A stretch of DNA of 23,683 nucleotides from Chloroflexi bacterium 13_1_40CM_68_21 (lineage in GTDB: Bacteria; Chloroflexota; Limnocylindria; P2-11E): positions 1 to 23,683 of the forward strand of contig MNEO01000012.1 in the NCBI GenBank assembly GCA_001917735.1. The letters run 5' to 3'. Shown here piece by piece: positions 15,863 to 22,720 of the stretch. The position numbers and the translations under genes were made by a program. A model generated the notes under the pieces. That model was not told where the DNA came from. It made no database searches and saw only the letters and a program-made list of their open reading frames with translations. The first letter of the stretch is position 1. Each line of letters opens with the position of its first letter.

Positions 15863-15922
15863 GCGTCGCTACCGCGGGCGCGCTAGCCGCGGCGCTCGCG
15901 GTGACGTCGGCGCTGCTCGCGC
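15262..15922 (+). repeat. Direct repeat B, first copy (tadA 3' part and tadB start)
   Basis: 661 bases apparently identical to 16050-16710 (offset 788), covering the end of tadA and the first 21 codons of tadB. Its left end is the second GCTCCTCGACGA (15262-15273); its right end is CTGCTCGCG plus one base. Confidence 0.93.
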
Positions 15923-16650
15923 TCTATGCGGACCCAGCGCGGCGCGCGCTGTTGCGCGAACGCGTCCGTGCCGCCGCCCGAGCGCCGGTCCCGGACGGCG
16001 ATCTCGACGCGATGTGCGCCGAGCTGTTCGGTTTCGGTCCGCTGCAGCCGCTCCTCGACGAGTGCGTGCGCGCGCGGGCCAGCATCCTGGTGAGCGGGGC
16101 GACCGGATCGGGAAAGAGCACCCTGCTGCGGTCGCTCGCCGCGGCGATCCCGGACGATGAGCGGCTCGTGGTGATCGAAGACACGAACGAGCTGGTTCTC
16201 CCGCACCCTCACGTGGTCCATCTGGAGTGCGTGCCTGGCCGGGACGGCGCCGCGATCGGCATCGCGGACCTGGTCGCGAACGCGCTCCGCATGCGCCCCG
16301 ATCGGATCCTCGTCGGCGAAGTGCGCACGCCGCGAGAGGCCTCGGCGCTCCTCGAAGCGCTGAGCACCGGTCACGAGGGTTCGCTGACGACGCTTCACGC
16401 CGGCTCTGCCGCCGGCGCGCTCGCGCGGCTCGCGCTTCTTCTCGCGCGCGCCGGGGAGCTGGGCGACGCGGCGATCGATCGTCACGTCGCGCAAGCGATC
16501 GACATCGTCGTGCACGTGGCGCGCGACCCTTCCGGTGCTCGTTCGATCCGCGAGATCGCCGCGGTAGAGGAAAGCGGGATCGCGTCGCTGTGGCACGCAG
16601 GCGGCGACGAGGTCCGGATGCCGGTGCGCCTCGCGAGCCGTCTGCGGTGA
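15859..16650 (+). CDS. Chimeric TadB-TadA protein, truncated ATPase (recent duplication)
   Basis: An uninterrupted 263-residue frame built from three pieces: residues 1-21 equal the TadB N-terminus (MSVATAGALAAALAVTSALL...), residues 22-67 equal TadA 26-71, and residues 68-263 equal TadA 185-380. The 113-residue deletion (TadA 72-184) removes most of the N-terminal domain, while Walker A, Asp box, Walker B and His box stay intact. The added N-terminus is hydrophobic, so the product could be membrane-bound. Both joints fall in microhomologies and keep frame. It starts at the GTG overlapping the tadA stop and ends in GTGA with tadB, so it fits the coupled operon. Whether it is expressed, or even real in the chromosome, is unknown; an assembly artefact is a serious alternative. 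Confidence 0.7.
   Translation: MSVATAGALAAALAVTSALLALYADPARRALLRERVRAAARAPVPDGDLDAMCAELFGFGPLQPLLDECVRARASILVSGATGSGKSTLLRSLAAAIPDDERLVVIEDTNELVLPHPHVVHLECVPGRDGAAIGIADLVANALRMRPDRILVGEVRTPREASALLEALSTGHEGSLTTLHAGSAAGALARLALLLARAGELGDAAIDRHVAQAIDIVVHVARDPSGARSIREIAAVEESGIASLWHAGGDEVRMPVRLASRLR
15913..16061 (+). repeat. Direct repeat A, second copy
   Basis: Copy of 14786-14934, joined on its left to the tadB start at CTGCTCGCG and on its right to repeat B within GCTCCTCGACGA. No inverted repeats, target duplications or transposase flank it. Confidence 0.93.
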
Positions 16651-16710
16651 GCGTCGCTACCGCGGGCGCGCTAGCCGCGGCGCTCGCGGTGACGTCGGCG
16701 CTGCTCGCGC
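16050..16710 (+). repeat. Direct repeat B, second copy
   Basis: Copy of 15262-15922. It shares GCTCCTCGACGA (16050-16061) with the end of repeat A copy 2 and continues into the full-length tadB gene after 16710. Confidence 0.93.
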
Positions 16711-17486
16711 CGATCGCCAGCTTCGCCGTCCCTCGCTCCGGACATCCCGACGCGCGCGCCCTCGCCGACGCTGGTTGGCGCCGGCCGCTCTGGCAATGGG
16801 AGGGCGCCCGGGCGGCCTGCGCGCTCGTCGCGGTGCTGCTCGCGTTGGTGTTCGGCCTGCCCGCGATCGGGGCGTTATCCGCCGGCCTCATCGTGCCCTC
16901 GGTCGTGATCCGCCTGCGCGCGGATGCCGCGACAAGACGCGGCCGCATCGCGACGACACGCCTGCTACGCGGGACCGAGGCCGTCCTGCGTTCGGGCGGC
17001 GCCCTGCCCGAGGCGCTCCGACGGGCGATCGAGGCGAGCGACGACCAGGTCGCGCGCCGGCCGTTTGCCGAGGCCCTGCGCGCGTTCGATCTCGGCGCGC
17101 CGCTCGATGAGGCGCTCCGCTCCGCTACGTCGGGCACGCGGGACCGCCGGATGCGGATGGCGTTCGAAACATTGGCGATCGGAGTGACCCTGCGCCTGCC
17201 CGGTGATCGGGCCGGGGTCCTCGTTGCGGCCGTCACGGACCGGCTCGCGTTCGAGGAGCGTCTGGACGAAGAAGTGCGTGCGCGAACGAGCGGTCTGCGC
17301 TCCCAGGTGCTGCTCCTCGCCGCGCTCGTTCCGGGCATCGCCGCATATCTGGCGCTCACGGTGCCGACGCTCGGGCTGACCCTATCGGAGCCGCTTGGCC
17401 GCACCATCCTCGTGCCGGCTGCGACTCTGCTCGAGGTCATCGGCGTCGTACTGAGCCGCCGCGCGGTCGACGGAGCTATGCGCTGA
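16647..17486 (+). CDS. tadB: Tad pilus inner-membrane platform protein TadB
   Basis: 279 residues of the T2SSF (GspF) family, a platform protein that works with TadC and the TadA ATPase. An N-terminal helix (VATAGALAAALAVTSALLA) and a second hydrophobic pair (CALVAVLLALVFGLPAIGALSAG) are followed by a cytoplasmic T2SSF domain (TTRLLRGTEAVLRSGGALPEALRRA near residues 103-127; GAPLDEALRSA; FETLAIGVTLRLPGDRAGVLVAAV) and two C-terminal helices (VLLLAALVPGIAAYLALTVP and TILVPAATLLEVIGVVL). GTG 16647 overlaps the upstream stop (GTGA). The end overlaps tadC as CTGA. Confidence 0.9.
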   Translation: MSVATAGALAAALAVTSALLAPIASFAVPRSGHPDARALADAGWRRPLWQWEGARAACALVAVLLALVFGLPAIGALSAGLIVPSVVIRLRADAATRRGRIATTRLLRGTEAVLRSGGALPEALRRAIEASDDQVARRPFAEALRAFDLGAPLDEALRSATSGTRDRRMRMAFETLAIGVTLRLPGDRAGVLVAAVTDRLAFEERLDEEVRARTSGLRSQVLLLAALVPGIAAYLALTVPTLGLTLSEPLGRTILVPAATLLEVIGVVLSRRAVDGAMR

Positions 17487-18286
17487 CCATCATCGGCGCC
17501 ACGCTCGCCGCGCTCGCGCTGCTCGCGACGGTCCTCGCGAGCCGGCCATCCTCCAGGGTCCGGCGACGTCTGGCGCTGCTCGCTCCGCGACCGGTCCCGC
17601 CCTCGCGGATCCGCTCGTCGGTGATCACGCGGGAGCTCGCGCGGAGCGGCCTGGGCTGGAGCGAGATCGACCTGCTTCGAGCGAAGGTCGTCCTCGCTCT
17701 GGCTGGGGCGGCGGCCGTCGCAGGGGTCGGACTTGCGATCCCTATCGGACCCGCATTCGTGGCCGCGGCGGCGTACGCGGGATTCGTCGCCCCAACGCTG
17801 TACGTCGAGCGCGCGGCCTCGCGCTGCCGAGCCGATGCGGAGCGTGCGCTCGTCACGCTCGTCGAATGGACCGAGGCGCTCGTAGCGAGCGGACGGCCGG
17901 TGGAGACGGCGCTCGTCGCGGTGGCAGAGCGCGGTGTCGGCTCGGTCCTGGTCGACGGCGCGATCGGGGCGGCTTCACGTTCGTACGCGCTGGGCGCGCC
18001 GCTCTTTCGCGCGCTCGCGCACGAGGCTCGGGCGGCCGGGCTCCCGTCGCTCGTGAGCATCGCGCTCGAGCTCGAGCGCGCACGTGATCTGGGGCGCGGA
18101 GCGCTCACCGTGCTACGCGACGAGCGGGACCGCCTGCGCGCGTCCGAGCGCGCGCGGAGCCTTGATGCGGCCGCCCGAGTCGAAGGGCGCCTGATGCTCG
18201 TCCTGGTGCTCTGTTACCTGCCCGCGCTCATGCTCCTCGTCGTCATCCCGCTGTTTCTCGGGCTCCTGAACGGGCTTTTCGCTTGA
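17483..18286 (+). CDS. tadC: Tad pilus inner-membrane platform protein TadC
   Basis: 267 residues, second T2SSF-family platform protein. It has an N-terminal helix (TIIGATLAALALLATVLAS), a helix pair (VVLALAGAAAVAGVGLAI and AFVAAAAYAGFVAPTLYV), a cytoplasmic T2SSF domain (ALVTLVEWTEALVASGRPVETALVAVAE; LGAPLFRALAHEARAAGL) and a C-terminal helix (LMLVLVLCYLPALMLLVVIPLFLG). The first ordinary start is GTG 17621, but that would delete the first helix. CTG 17483 overlaps the tadB stop exactly as CTGA and no ATG, GTG or TTG lies nearer in frame, so I call CTG 17483. It is the last gene of the operon; no strong terminator is visible before tatA. Confidence 0.87.
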   Translation: MTIIGATLAALALLATVLASRPSSRVRRRLALLAPRPVPPSRIRSSVITRELARSGLGWSEIDLLRAKVVLALAGAAAVAGVGLAIPIGPAFVAAAAYAGFVAPTLYVERAASRCRADAERALVTLVEWTEALVASGRPVETALVAVAERGVGSVLVDGAIGAASRSYALGAPLFRALAHEARAAGLPSLVSIALELERARDLGRGALTVLRDERDRLRASERARSLDAAARVEGRLMLVLVLCYLPALMLLVVIPLFLGLLNGLFA

Positions 18287-18344
18287 AGATGCGTGACCTC
18301 CGCCTCCGGCTCCAGCTTTCGCGAGCAGCTCCGCTAGTCATGCG

Positions 18345-18350
18345 TAAACT
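18345..18350 (+). promoter_or_regulatory. Possible -10 element TAAACT upstream of tatA
   Basis: TAAACT lies 45 bases before the tatA ATG. The leader then carries a small hairpin GCGCCG-CGAA-CGGCGC (18365-18380) just before the ribosome site GAGGGAG. The hexamer recurs upstream of two other transcription units in the window. No clear -35. Confidence 0.4.
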
Positions 18351-18395
18351 GGAGTGGAATCGAGGCGCCGCGAACGGCGCGCGAGGGAGTGAACG

Positions 18396-18668
18396 ATGCC
18401 CAACATCGGTGGTCCGGAGCTCCTCCTCATCCTGGCCGTCGTGCTGATCGTCTTCGGCGCCGGGAAGCTACCCGACGTGCTCGGCCAGCTCGGCAAGGGC
18501 GTACGGAGCTTCCGCGACGAAGCCCAGAACGAGAAGCCCGCTCAAGCGACGGCGGGGACCGCGTCCGCCGCATCGGCCGCGCCGGGGACGACCACCTACT
18601 GCCGCAACTGCGGGCGGCCGAACGCGACCGACTCCAAGTTCTGCTCGAACTGCGGCCAAGCGCTCTAG
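18396..18668 (+). CDS. tatA: TatA-type twin-arginine translocase subunit with C-terminal zinc ribbon
   Basis: 90 residues. The first part is a standard TatA: N-terminal helix (PELLLILAVVLIVFGAGKLPDVLGQLGKGVRSFRDEA, with the conserved F-G hinge and the amphipathic helix containing LPDVLGQLGKG, residues about 7-43). An Ala/Thr linker follows, then a double-Cys zinc ribbon, YCRNCGRPN (Cys pair about 69 and 72) and FCSNCGQAL (Cys pair about 84 and 87). TatA forms the channel for folded proteins; the ribbon would sit in the cytoplasm and might bind zinc, RNA or a partner. GAGGGAG lies six bases before ATG 18396. The TAG stop is followed directly by the frame of the next gene. Confidence 0.88.
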   Translation: MPNIGGPELLLILAVVLIVFGAGKLPDVLGQLGKGVRSFRDEAQNEKPAQATAGTASAASAAPGTTTYCRNCGRPNATDSKFCSNCGQAL

Positions 18669-20291
18669 CTCACGCCCTTCGGTCAGCTCGCCTACGACTT
18701 CGTCCACGGGCGTTATGCCCTCGAACCGGTCGCGGCGACGATCGCGGGGATCCATGAGCACGACCATCGCCTCGGTGACTTCAGCGCCGAGGGCTTCGCG
18801 GAGCGCGATCGCTTCCACGACGAGTGGCTCGCGCGGTTCGAGGCAACTCTGGAGGACGACCTCTCGCCCTTCGAGCGAGTCGACCGCGAGCTGATCCTCG
18901 CGGAGCTGCGCGGCGAGCGTGCGCTCCGTCCGTTTGCGCGTTGGCGCCGGCAGCCCACGCTGTACTCGGACGCGATCACGCGCGGCGCGTATTACGCGTT
19001 CCTGCGCGAGCACGCGCCTCTCGCCGAGCGCGTCGCGACTCTCGCCGAACGGCTCGTCGAGGCGCCGGCGGTCATCGAATCGGCGGAGGCGAACCTCGAT
19101 CCGACGCTCGTACCGCGCGAATGGATCGACATCGCGCTCCGGTCGGTGCCCGCCGGCGCCTCGTTCCTGCGCGTGGACGCGCCGGCGATGCTTCCCAAGG
19201 GGACGTCGCTCGAGCGCGCAGCGGAGCGTGCCTTCCGGCCTGCCGCCGATGCCGCGGCCGCCGCACTGACCGCCTACGCGTCGTGGCTCAAGCACGAGCT
19301 CTGGCCAAAAGCGCGTGGGAGCTTCGCCATCGGCCGCGACGCGACGGACGCATGGCTTCGCGAGAAGGAGCTCCTCGATCACGACGCGTCCTCGCTCGGT
19401 GCCTGGGGCGAGGAGCTCTATCGAGAGACCGAGAGCGCGCTCGCCAAGACCTCGCTCGAGCTCGGCTATCAGGATTGGCGCACCGCTCTCACCGCGATGC
19501 GCGAAGACCACCCCGCGGAGGACGAGCTCGTCGACACCTACCGCCACGAGATGGAACGCTCGCGCGCGGCCGTCGCGACCGCCGCGCTCGCGACTGTCCC
19601 GTACGGTGAGGACCTCGTCGTCGAGGCCATGCCCGAGTTCCAGCGACCGACGTACCCCTACGCCGCCTACATCGGCGCGGCGCCGTTCGAGTCGGCGCGC
19701 AAGGGACGCTTCTGGGTCACGCTGCCGACGGCGGATGACGACCAGAAGACCCGCCGCGAGCGGCTCGAAGGGCATCCGCGCGCGGGCATCGCGGTCATCG
19801 CCTGCCACGAGGGGTATCCCGGCCATCACCTGCAGCTCACGGTCGCCGCGGACAATCCCTCGATCGCGCGAAAGTCACTGCGCTCGAATCTCTTGGTCGA
19901 GGGCTGGGGCCTGTACGTCGAAGAGCTCATGACCGAGATCGGCTACCTCGACGCGCCGGCGACGCGGCTCCTGCGACTCAAAGACCTGCTCTGGCGCGCC
20001 GCCCGTGTCATCGTGGACGTCGGGCTCTCCACCGGGGAGATGAGCTTCGAAGACGCGGTGATCTTCATGGTCGAACGCGCGAAGCTCGAACGTCCCAACG
20101 TGCTCGCCGAGGTGCGCCGCTACACATTGACTCCGATGCAGCCATCGAGCTACGCGATCGGACGCGCGGCCATCCTCGCGCTCCGTGACAAGGCCCGCGT
20201 CGCCGGCTGGGGGATGCGCGTGTTCCACGACCGGCTTCTCGCCGCGGGCTCGCTGCCGCCCCGTCTACTCGAGATGGACCTTGGGCTGTGA
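18669..20291 (+). CDS. DUF885 family protein, start codon unclear
   Basis: About 540 residues of the DUF885 family, putative zinc peptidase-like enzymes. The family-like opening is TPFGQLAYDFVHGRYALEP...GIHEHDHRLGDF, later stretches are ITRGAYYAFL, PYGEDLVVEAMPEFQRPTYP (partial), and the signature CHEGYPGHHLQ (His380, Glu381, His386, His387), which resembles a metal site, followed by EGWGLYVEEL and the C-terminal QPSSYAIGRAAI. The frame is coding-like from the codon after the tatA TAG (18669), but there is no ATG, GTG or TTG in it until GTG 19146. That start would remove about 160 conserved-looking residues. I give the full extent and mark the start as uncertain. No ribosome site is seen. Confidence 0.8.
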   Translation, partial: LTPFGQLAYDFVHGRYALEPVAATIAGIHEHDHRLGDFSAEGFAERDRFHDEWLARFEATLEDDLSPFERVDRELILAELRGERALRPFARWRRQPTLYSDAITRGAYYAFLREHAPLAERVATLAERLVEAPAVIESAEANLDPTLVPREWIDIALRSVPAGASFLRVDAPAMLPKGTSLERAAERAFRPAADAAAAALTAYASWLKHELWPKARGSFAIGRDATDAWLREKELLDHDASSLGAWGEELYRETESALAKTSLELGYQDWRTALTAMREDHPAEDELVDTYRHEMERSRAAVATAALATVPYGEDLVVEAMPEFQRPTYPYAAYIGAAPFESARKGRFWVTLPTADDDQKTRRERLEGHPRAGIAVIACHEGYPGHHLQLTVAADNPSIARKSLRSNLLVEGWGLYVEELMTEIGYLDAPATRLLRLKDLLWRAARVIVDVGLSTGEMSFEDAVIFMVERAKLERPNVLAEVRRYTLTPMQPSSYAIGRAAILALRDKARVAGWGMRVFHDRLLAAGSLPPRLLEMDLGL

Positions 20292-20297
20292 AATGAA

Positions 20298-20323
20298 GAG
20301 GGACCGCCTTGCGGCGGCCCCTC
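20298..20323. terminator. Bidirectional terminator hairpin
   Basis: GAGGG-A-CCGCC (20298-20308) pairs with GGCGG-C-CCCTC (20313-20323), one internal mismatch and a TTGC loop. It lies between the convergent stops of the DUF885 gene (20291) and the tadG-like gene (20343). There is no long T-tract on either side. Confidence 0.75.
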
Positions 20324-20342
20324 TCGCTATCCGACTCGGAGG

Positions 20343-21659
20343 TTATTCCGCGAGCCGCGGGAGGATCGGCTGCGCTGTGGTGTTCGGGTTGTAGTTAATA
20401 GTGAGGTTGCCGTTCTGGAGGTTGACCTTCTGCGCGATGAGCTGGCTTCCGGTGAGGGTCGCGTTTTGGCCGTCGAAGACGAACGGACCGTTCGGAATGT
20501 AGACCGAGCCCGTGCTCGTCCAGGTCCCGTTGCCGCCGATCTTCATCTGCACCGTGCACGCCGTGTCCTGATAGAAGAGCAGGTTCGCCCACGGGGCCGT
20601 CGTCTGAGCGGTGAGCGTGAACGTCGAGTTTCCCTGGAGGTTGACCGACGTGCAGCTCGGGCTCCCACCCGGCGCCGCCGGATACGTCGAGTACGTGTTG
20701 TACAGGAAGACATTGCTGCCGATGACGTTGGCGTTGCCGGCCGTGTCCATCCCTTTCCTCAGGATGTAGACGCCCGGATTGAGCGTGAGGTCATTGTTGC
20801 CCTGGCCCCCGATCGTGACGTCGTAGATGCCCGGGATCTGGTGCCCAGACGCGTCCTGGCAGGCCGCGAGGGAGTTGCACACGGGAGGCTCGTCGCCGGT
20901 GCCCGCGATACCGTCGGGCCCCAGCGTGCTCGGCTTGGGGAAGCCGCCGAAGGGATCCCCGACCTGGGCGTGCCCCGGGTTCACCGGGATGGGCGGGGTG
21001 AGGTCCGTCCAGTGTCCGGTCGCCTGTCCGGCCACGTCCAGCGTGAAGGGCGACTGGACGGTGAATCGACTCGAGACGTTCTGATCGTTGTTCGCGGCGC
21101 AGCTGTTCGTGGAGTTCACCAGGATGCCGCCACCGGCGAGGTGCATGTCGGCCTGGTCCGACGCGTTGAACGCGTCGCAGGTGCTACCACGGTCGAGGGC
21201 CATGACCGCGTATCCGTTGTTCAGCTTCTCGGCTCCCGCGACGCCGCGGGCGCGGACCGGGTTGAACACCGCTTCCGCGGGGACGAGCGACGTCTTGACC
21301 TGGCGCGTGATGATGACCTCGACGTGCTGGGCGTTCATGTACGAGCCGGAGAGCGGCGGCCAGTTGACAACGACGGTCGTCTGGTTGACGCCGTCCACGT
21401 AGCCGTTGGTCTGCGCGTCGTCTTTCGCCGCCTGGACCGCCTGCGCCCCGGTGCCGCCCTGGTACAGGACGACGGCGCCGGCGAACGCCGCCGCGTCGGC
21501 CGCCTCTTGCTCGGTGCGCTTGGCCGCGTAGAGCTGTCCCGCGTCGATCGCGAGACCGACCGCGAAGAGGAGCGCGAGCATGAGGATCGCGAAGAGGATC
21601 AGCGCCTGGCCTTCCTCGTGCTCGCGGTCGGAGAAGATTCGGCGTAGGTGCTTCTTCAT
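20343..21659 (-). CDS. TadG-like pilus-associated protein
   Basis: 438 residues. The N-terminus EEGQALILFAILMLALLFAVGLAIDAG, with RTEQEAADAAAFAG after it, matches TadG-type (Flp pilus-assembly TadG-like, TadE/G helix) proteins. The long exported part is rich in Asn, Gly, Thr and Ser with repeated beta-type strands (NPGVYILRKGMDTAGNANVIG; LQGNSTFTLTAQ; LTGSQLIAQKVNLQNGNLT), which suggests a right-handed beta-solenoid at the C-terminus. Four to eight cysteines in the middle could form disulfides. ATG 21659 overlaps the stop of the upstream tadE-like gene as ATGA. It is the last gene of a three-gene minus-strand operon that ends at the hairpin 20298-20323. Confidence 0.82.
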   Translation of the reverse strand: MKKHLRRIFSDREHEEGQALILFAILMLALLFAVGLAIDAGQLYAAKRTEQEAADAAAFAGAVVLYQGGTGAQAVQAAKDDAQTNGYVDGVNQTTVVVNWPPLSGSYMNAQHVEVIITRQVKTSLVPAEAVFNPVRARGVAGAEKLNNGYAVMALDRGSTCDAFNASDQADMHLAGGGILVNSTNSCAANNDQNVSSRFTVQSPFTLDVAGQATGHWTDLTPPIPVNPGHAQVGDPFGGFPKPSTLGPDGIAGTGDEPPVCNSLAACQDASGHQIPGIYDVTIGGQGNNDLTLNPGVYILRKGMDTAGNANVIGSNVFLYNTYSTYPAAPGGSPSCTSVNLQGNSTFTLTAQTTAPWANLLFYQDTACTVQMKIGGNGTWTSTGSVYIPNGPFVFDGQNATLTGSQLIAQKVNLQNGNLTINYNPNTTAQPILPRLAE

Positions 21660-22144
21660 CGCTGGATCACCAACTGAGACCCTCCTTTGAGGGTTATTTG
21701 GAACGCCCCGCCCAGCAGGTACTGAGACGGCAGTGGAACAAAGGGTGCGGACGCGTCGACGATGACCTTGCAGTTGCGGTCAGCGCAGGGCGTCGGACCG
21801 AGATAGTCCGGATACGTAATGGTGATACTCACGTTGGAGACGCCAATCGCGGCCTCCCGGACGACCCGTGGGATCTCGACGCAGATCACCTGGTCCGGGA
21901 GCGGGCCGCCGCAGCCAGGATTGTCGGGACCCGCCGGCGGGTTGCCCGAGGAGCCGTGCACGATCGCGTAGCGCGTACCCTCGCGCGCGGCGTACGCGAG
22001 CGTGTTCTCCTGCCACACCGCGCGGGCCACGTCGAAGAGGCCGGTGATGATGAGCAGCATGACCGGCAGGAGAAGCGCGAACTCCACGAGCGACTGACCG
22101 CGCTCGCCGTCGCGCCCGCGAACGAAGCCGAGAAGGCGGCTCAA
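21656..22144 (-). CDS. TadE-like minor pilin
   Basis: 162 residues with a basic leader and the site RGQSLVEFALLLPVMLLIITGLFDVARAVW, the classic TadE pattern with Glu at +5. The exported part has three or more cysteines (CGGPLPDQVIC, PCADRNC) and a beta-rich layout with ITITYPDY near 125-135. TTG 22144 is chosen because it overlaps the upstream stop exactly (TTGA, 22144-22141) and has GAGGAT about seven bases upstream. Earlier in-frame starts lie inside the preceding gene. The end overlaps the tadG-like start. Confidence 0.85.
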   Translation of the reverse strand: MSRLLGFVRGRDGERGQSLVEFALLLPVMLLIITGLFDVARAVWQENTLAYAAREGTRYAIVHGSSGNPPAGPDNPGCGGPLPDQVICVEIPRVVREAAIGVSNVSITITYPDYLGPTPCADRNCKVIVDASAPFVPLPSQYLLGGAFQITLKGGSQLVIQR

Positions 22145-22608
22145 TAGAAGATCCTCATCGTGGTCTCGCGGTTGAAGTTCGCCGTGTTCGGGATGAGCGG
22201 CCACGGGATGATCGTCTTGAACGTGTACTGCACGTTCACGGTCACGAAACAGGGGTCAGCGACGGTGGGCGGAGAGACGGTGCAGGAGCTGACCCCGTCG
22301 GCCGCGGCGATGGTCACCGTGACGGGCGCGATGACCCTTCCGAAGGCATCCTTTGTGAACCCCGGGGTCCGGCCCATCTCGTCCTTCGCCCGGTCGATCG
22401 CGAGCTGCGGGCTCGGCGATTGGTTGACCGCGTAGGCCTCCGCTCCGGCCCGGGCGCCGTTCTGGACCGCGAGCTGGAGGGCGTACGCGCGCGCCAGGTC
22501 GGCCCCGCCGATCAGCCCAAAGACGAGGATCGGCAAGAGCAGCGCGAGCTCGATGAGCGACTGTCCGAGCTCCTCGCGCAAGGCGCGCAGACGGAAGAAC
22601 CTACCCAC
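22141..22608 (-). CDS. TadE-like minor pilin, first gene of second pilin operon
   Basis: 155 residues: basic leader, then LGQSLIELALLLPILVFGLIGGADLARAY (TadE-type cleavage site and helix), then a small beta domain with two cysteines (SSCTVSPPTVADPCF) that could form a disulfide. GTG 22608 has no Shine-Dalgarno sequence, but a possible -10 TAAACT ends 10 bases upstream, so the message may be nearly leaderless. With the next two genes it forms a set of structural minor pilins separated from the main Tad operon by about 2 kb and on the other strand. Confidence 0.83.
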   Translation of the reverse strand: MGRFFRLRALREELGQSLIELALLLPILVFGLIGGADLARAYALQLAVQNGARAGAEAYAVNQSPSPQLAIDRAKDEMGRTPGFTKDAFGRVIAPVTVTIAAADGVSSCTVSPPTVADPCFVTVNVQYTFKTIIPWPLIPNTANFNRETTMRIFY

Positions 22609-22618
22609 TGGATTCGGC

Positions 22619-22624
22619 AGTTTA
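22619..22624 (-). promoter_or_regulatory. Possible -10 element TAAACT of the second pilin operon
   Basis: Reading on the minus strand, TTAAACT lies 10 bases before GTG 22608, a distance suited to a leader of only a few bases. Identical hexamers precede the ACT-domain gene and tatA. Confidence 0.42.
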
Positions 22625-22720
22625 ACGAGCGGGCAAGCTCGGAATTCACCCTAAAACTCACCCGTTGGTACCAGCTCGATACGGCCACCGGTACTGCGCC
22701 GAACGATCTAGTTAAAGACG

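Noticed and set aside
14786..16710. Duplication as an insertion sequence or integrated element
   Set aside because: No transposase or integrase, no terminal inverted repeats and no target duplication; the repeated DNA is entirely tadA/tadB sequence and the joints are microhomologies.
15869..17440. A 523-codon open frame on the minus strand opposite tadB
   Set aside because: Arg/Ser/Ala-rich with no recognisable motif; it mirrors the T2SSF gene and part of the duplication.
18666..18668. Reassignment of TAG to an amino acid in this organism
   Set aside because: TAG properly ends the cystathionine synthase gene (8262-8264) and the threonine aldolase gene (22723-22721), so at most local readthrough is possible.
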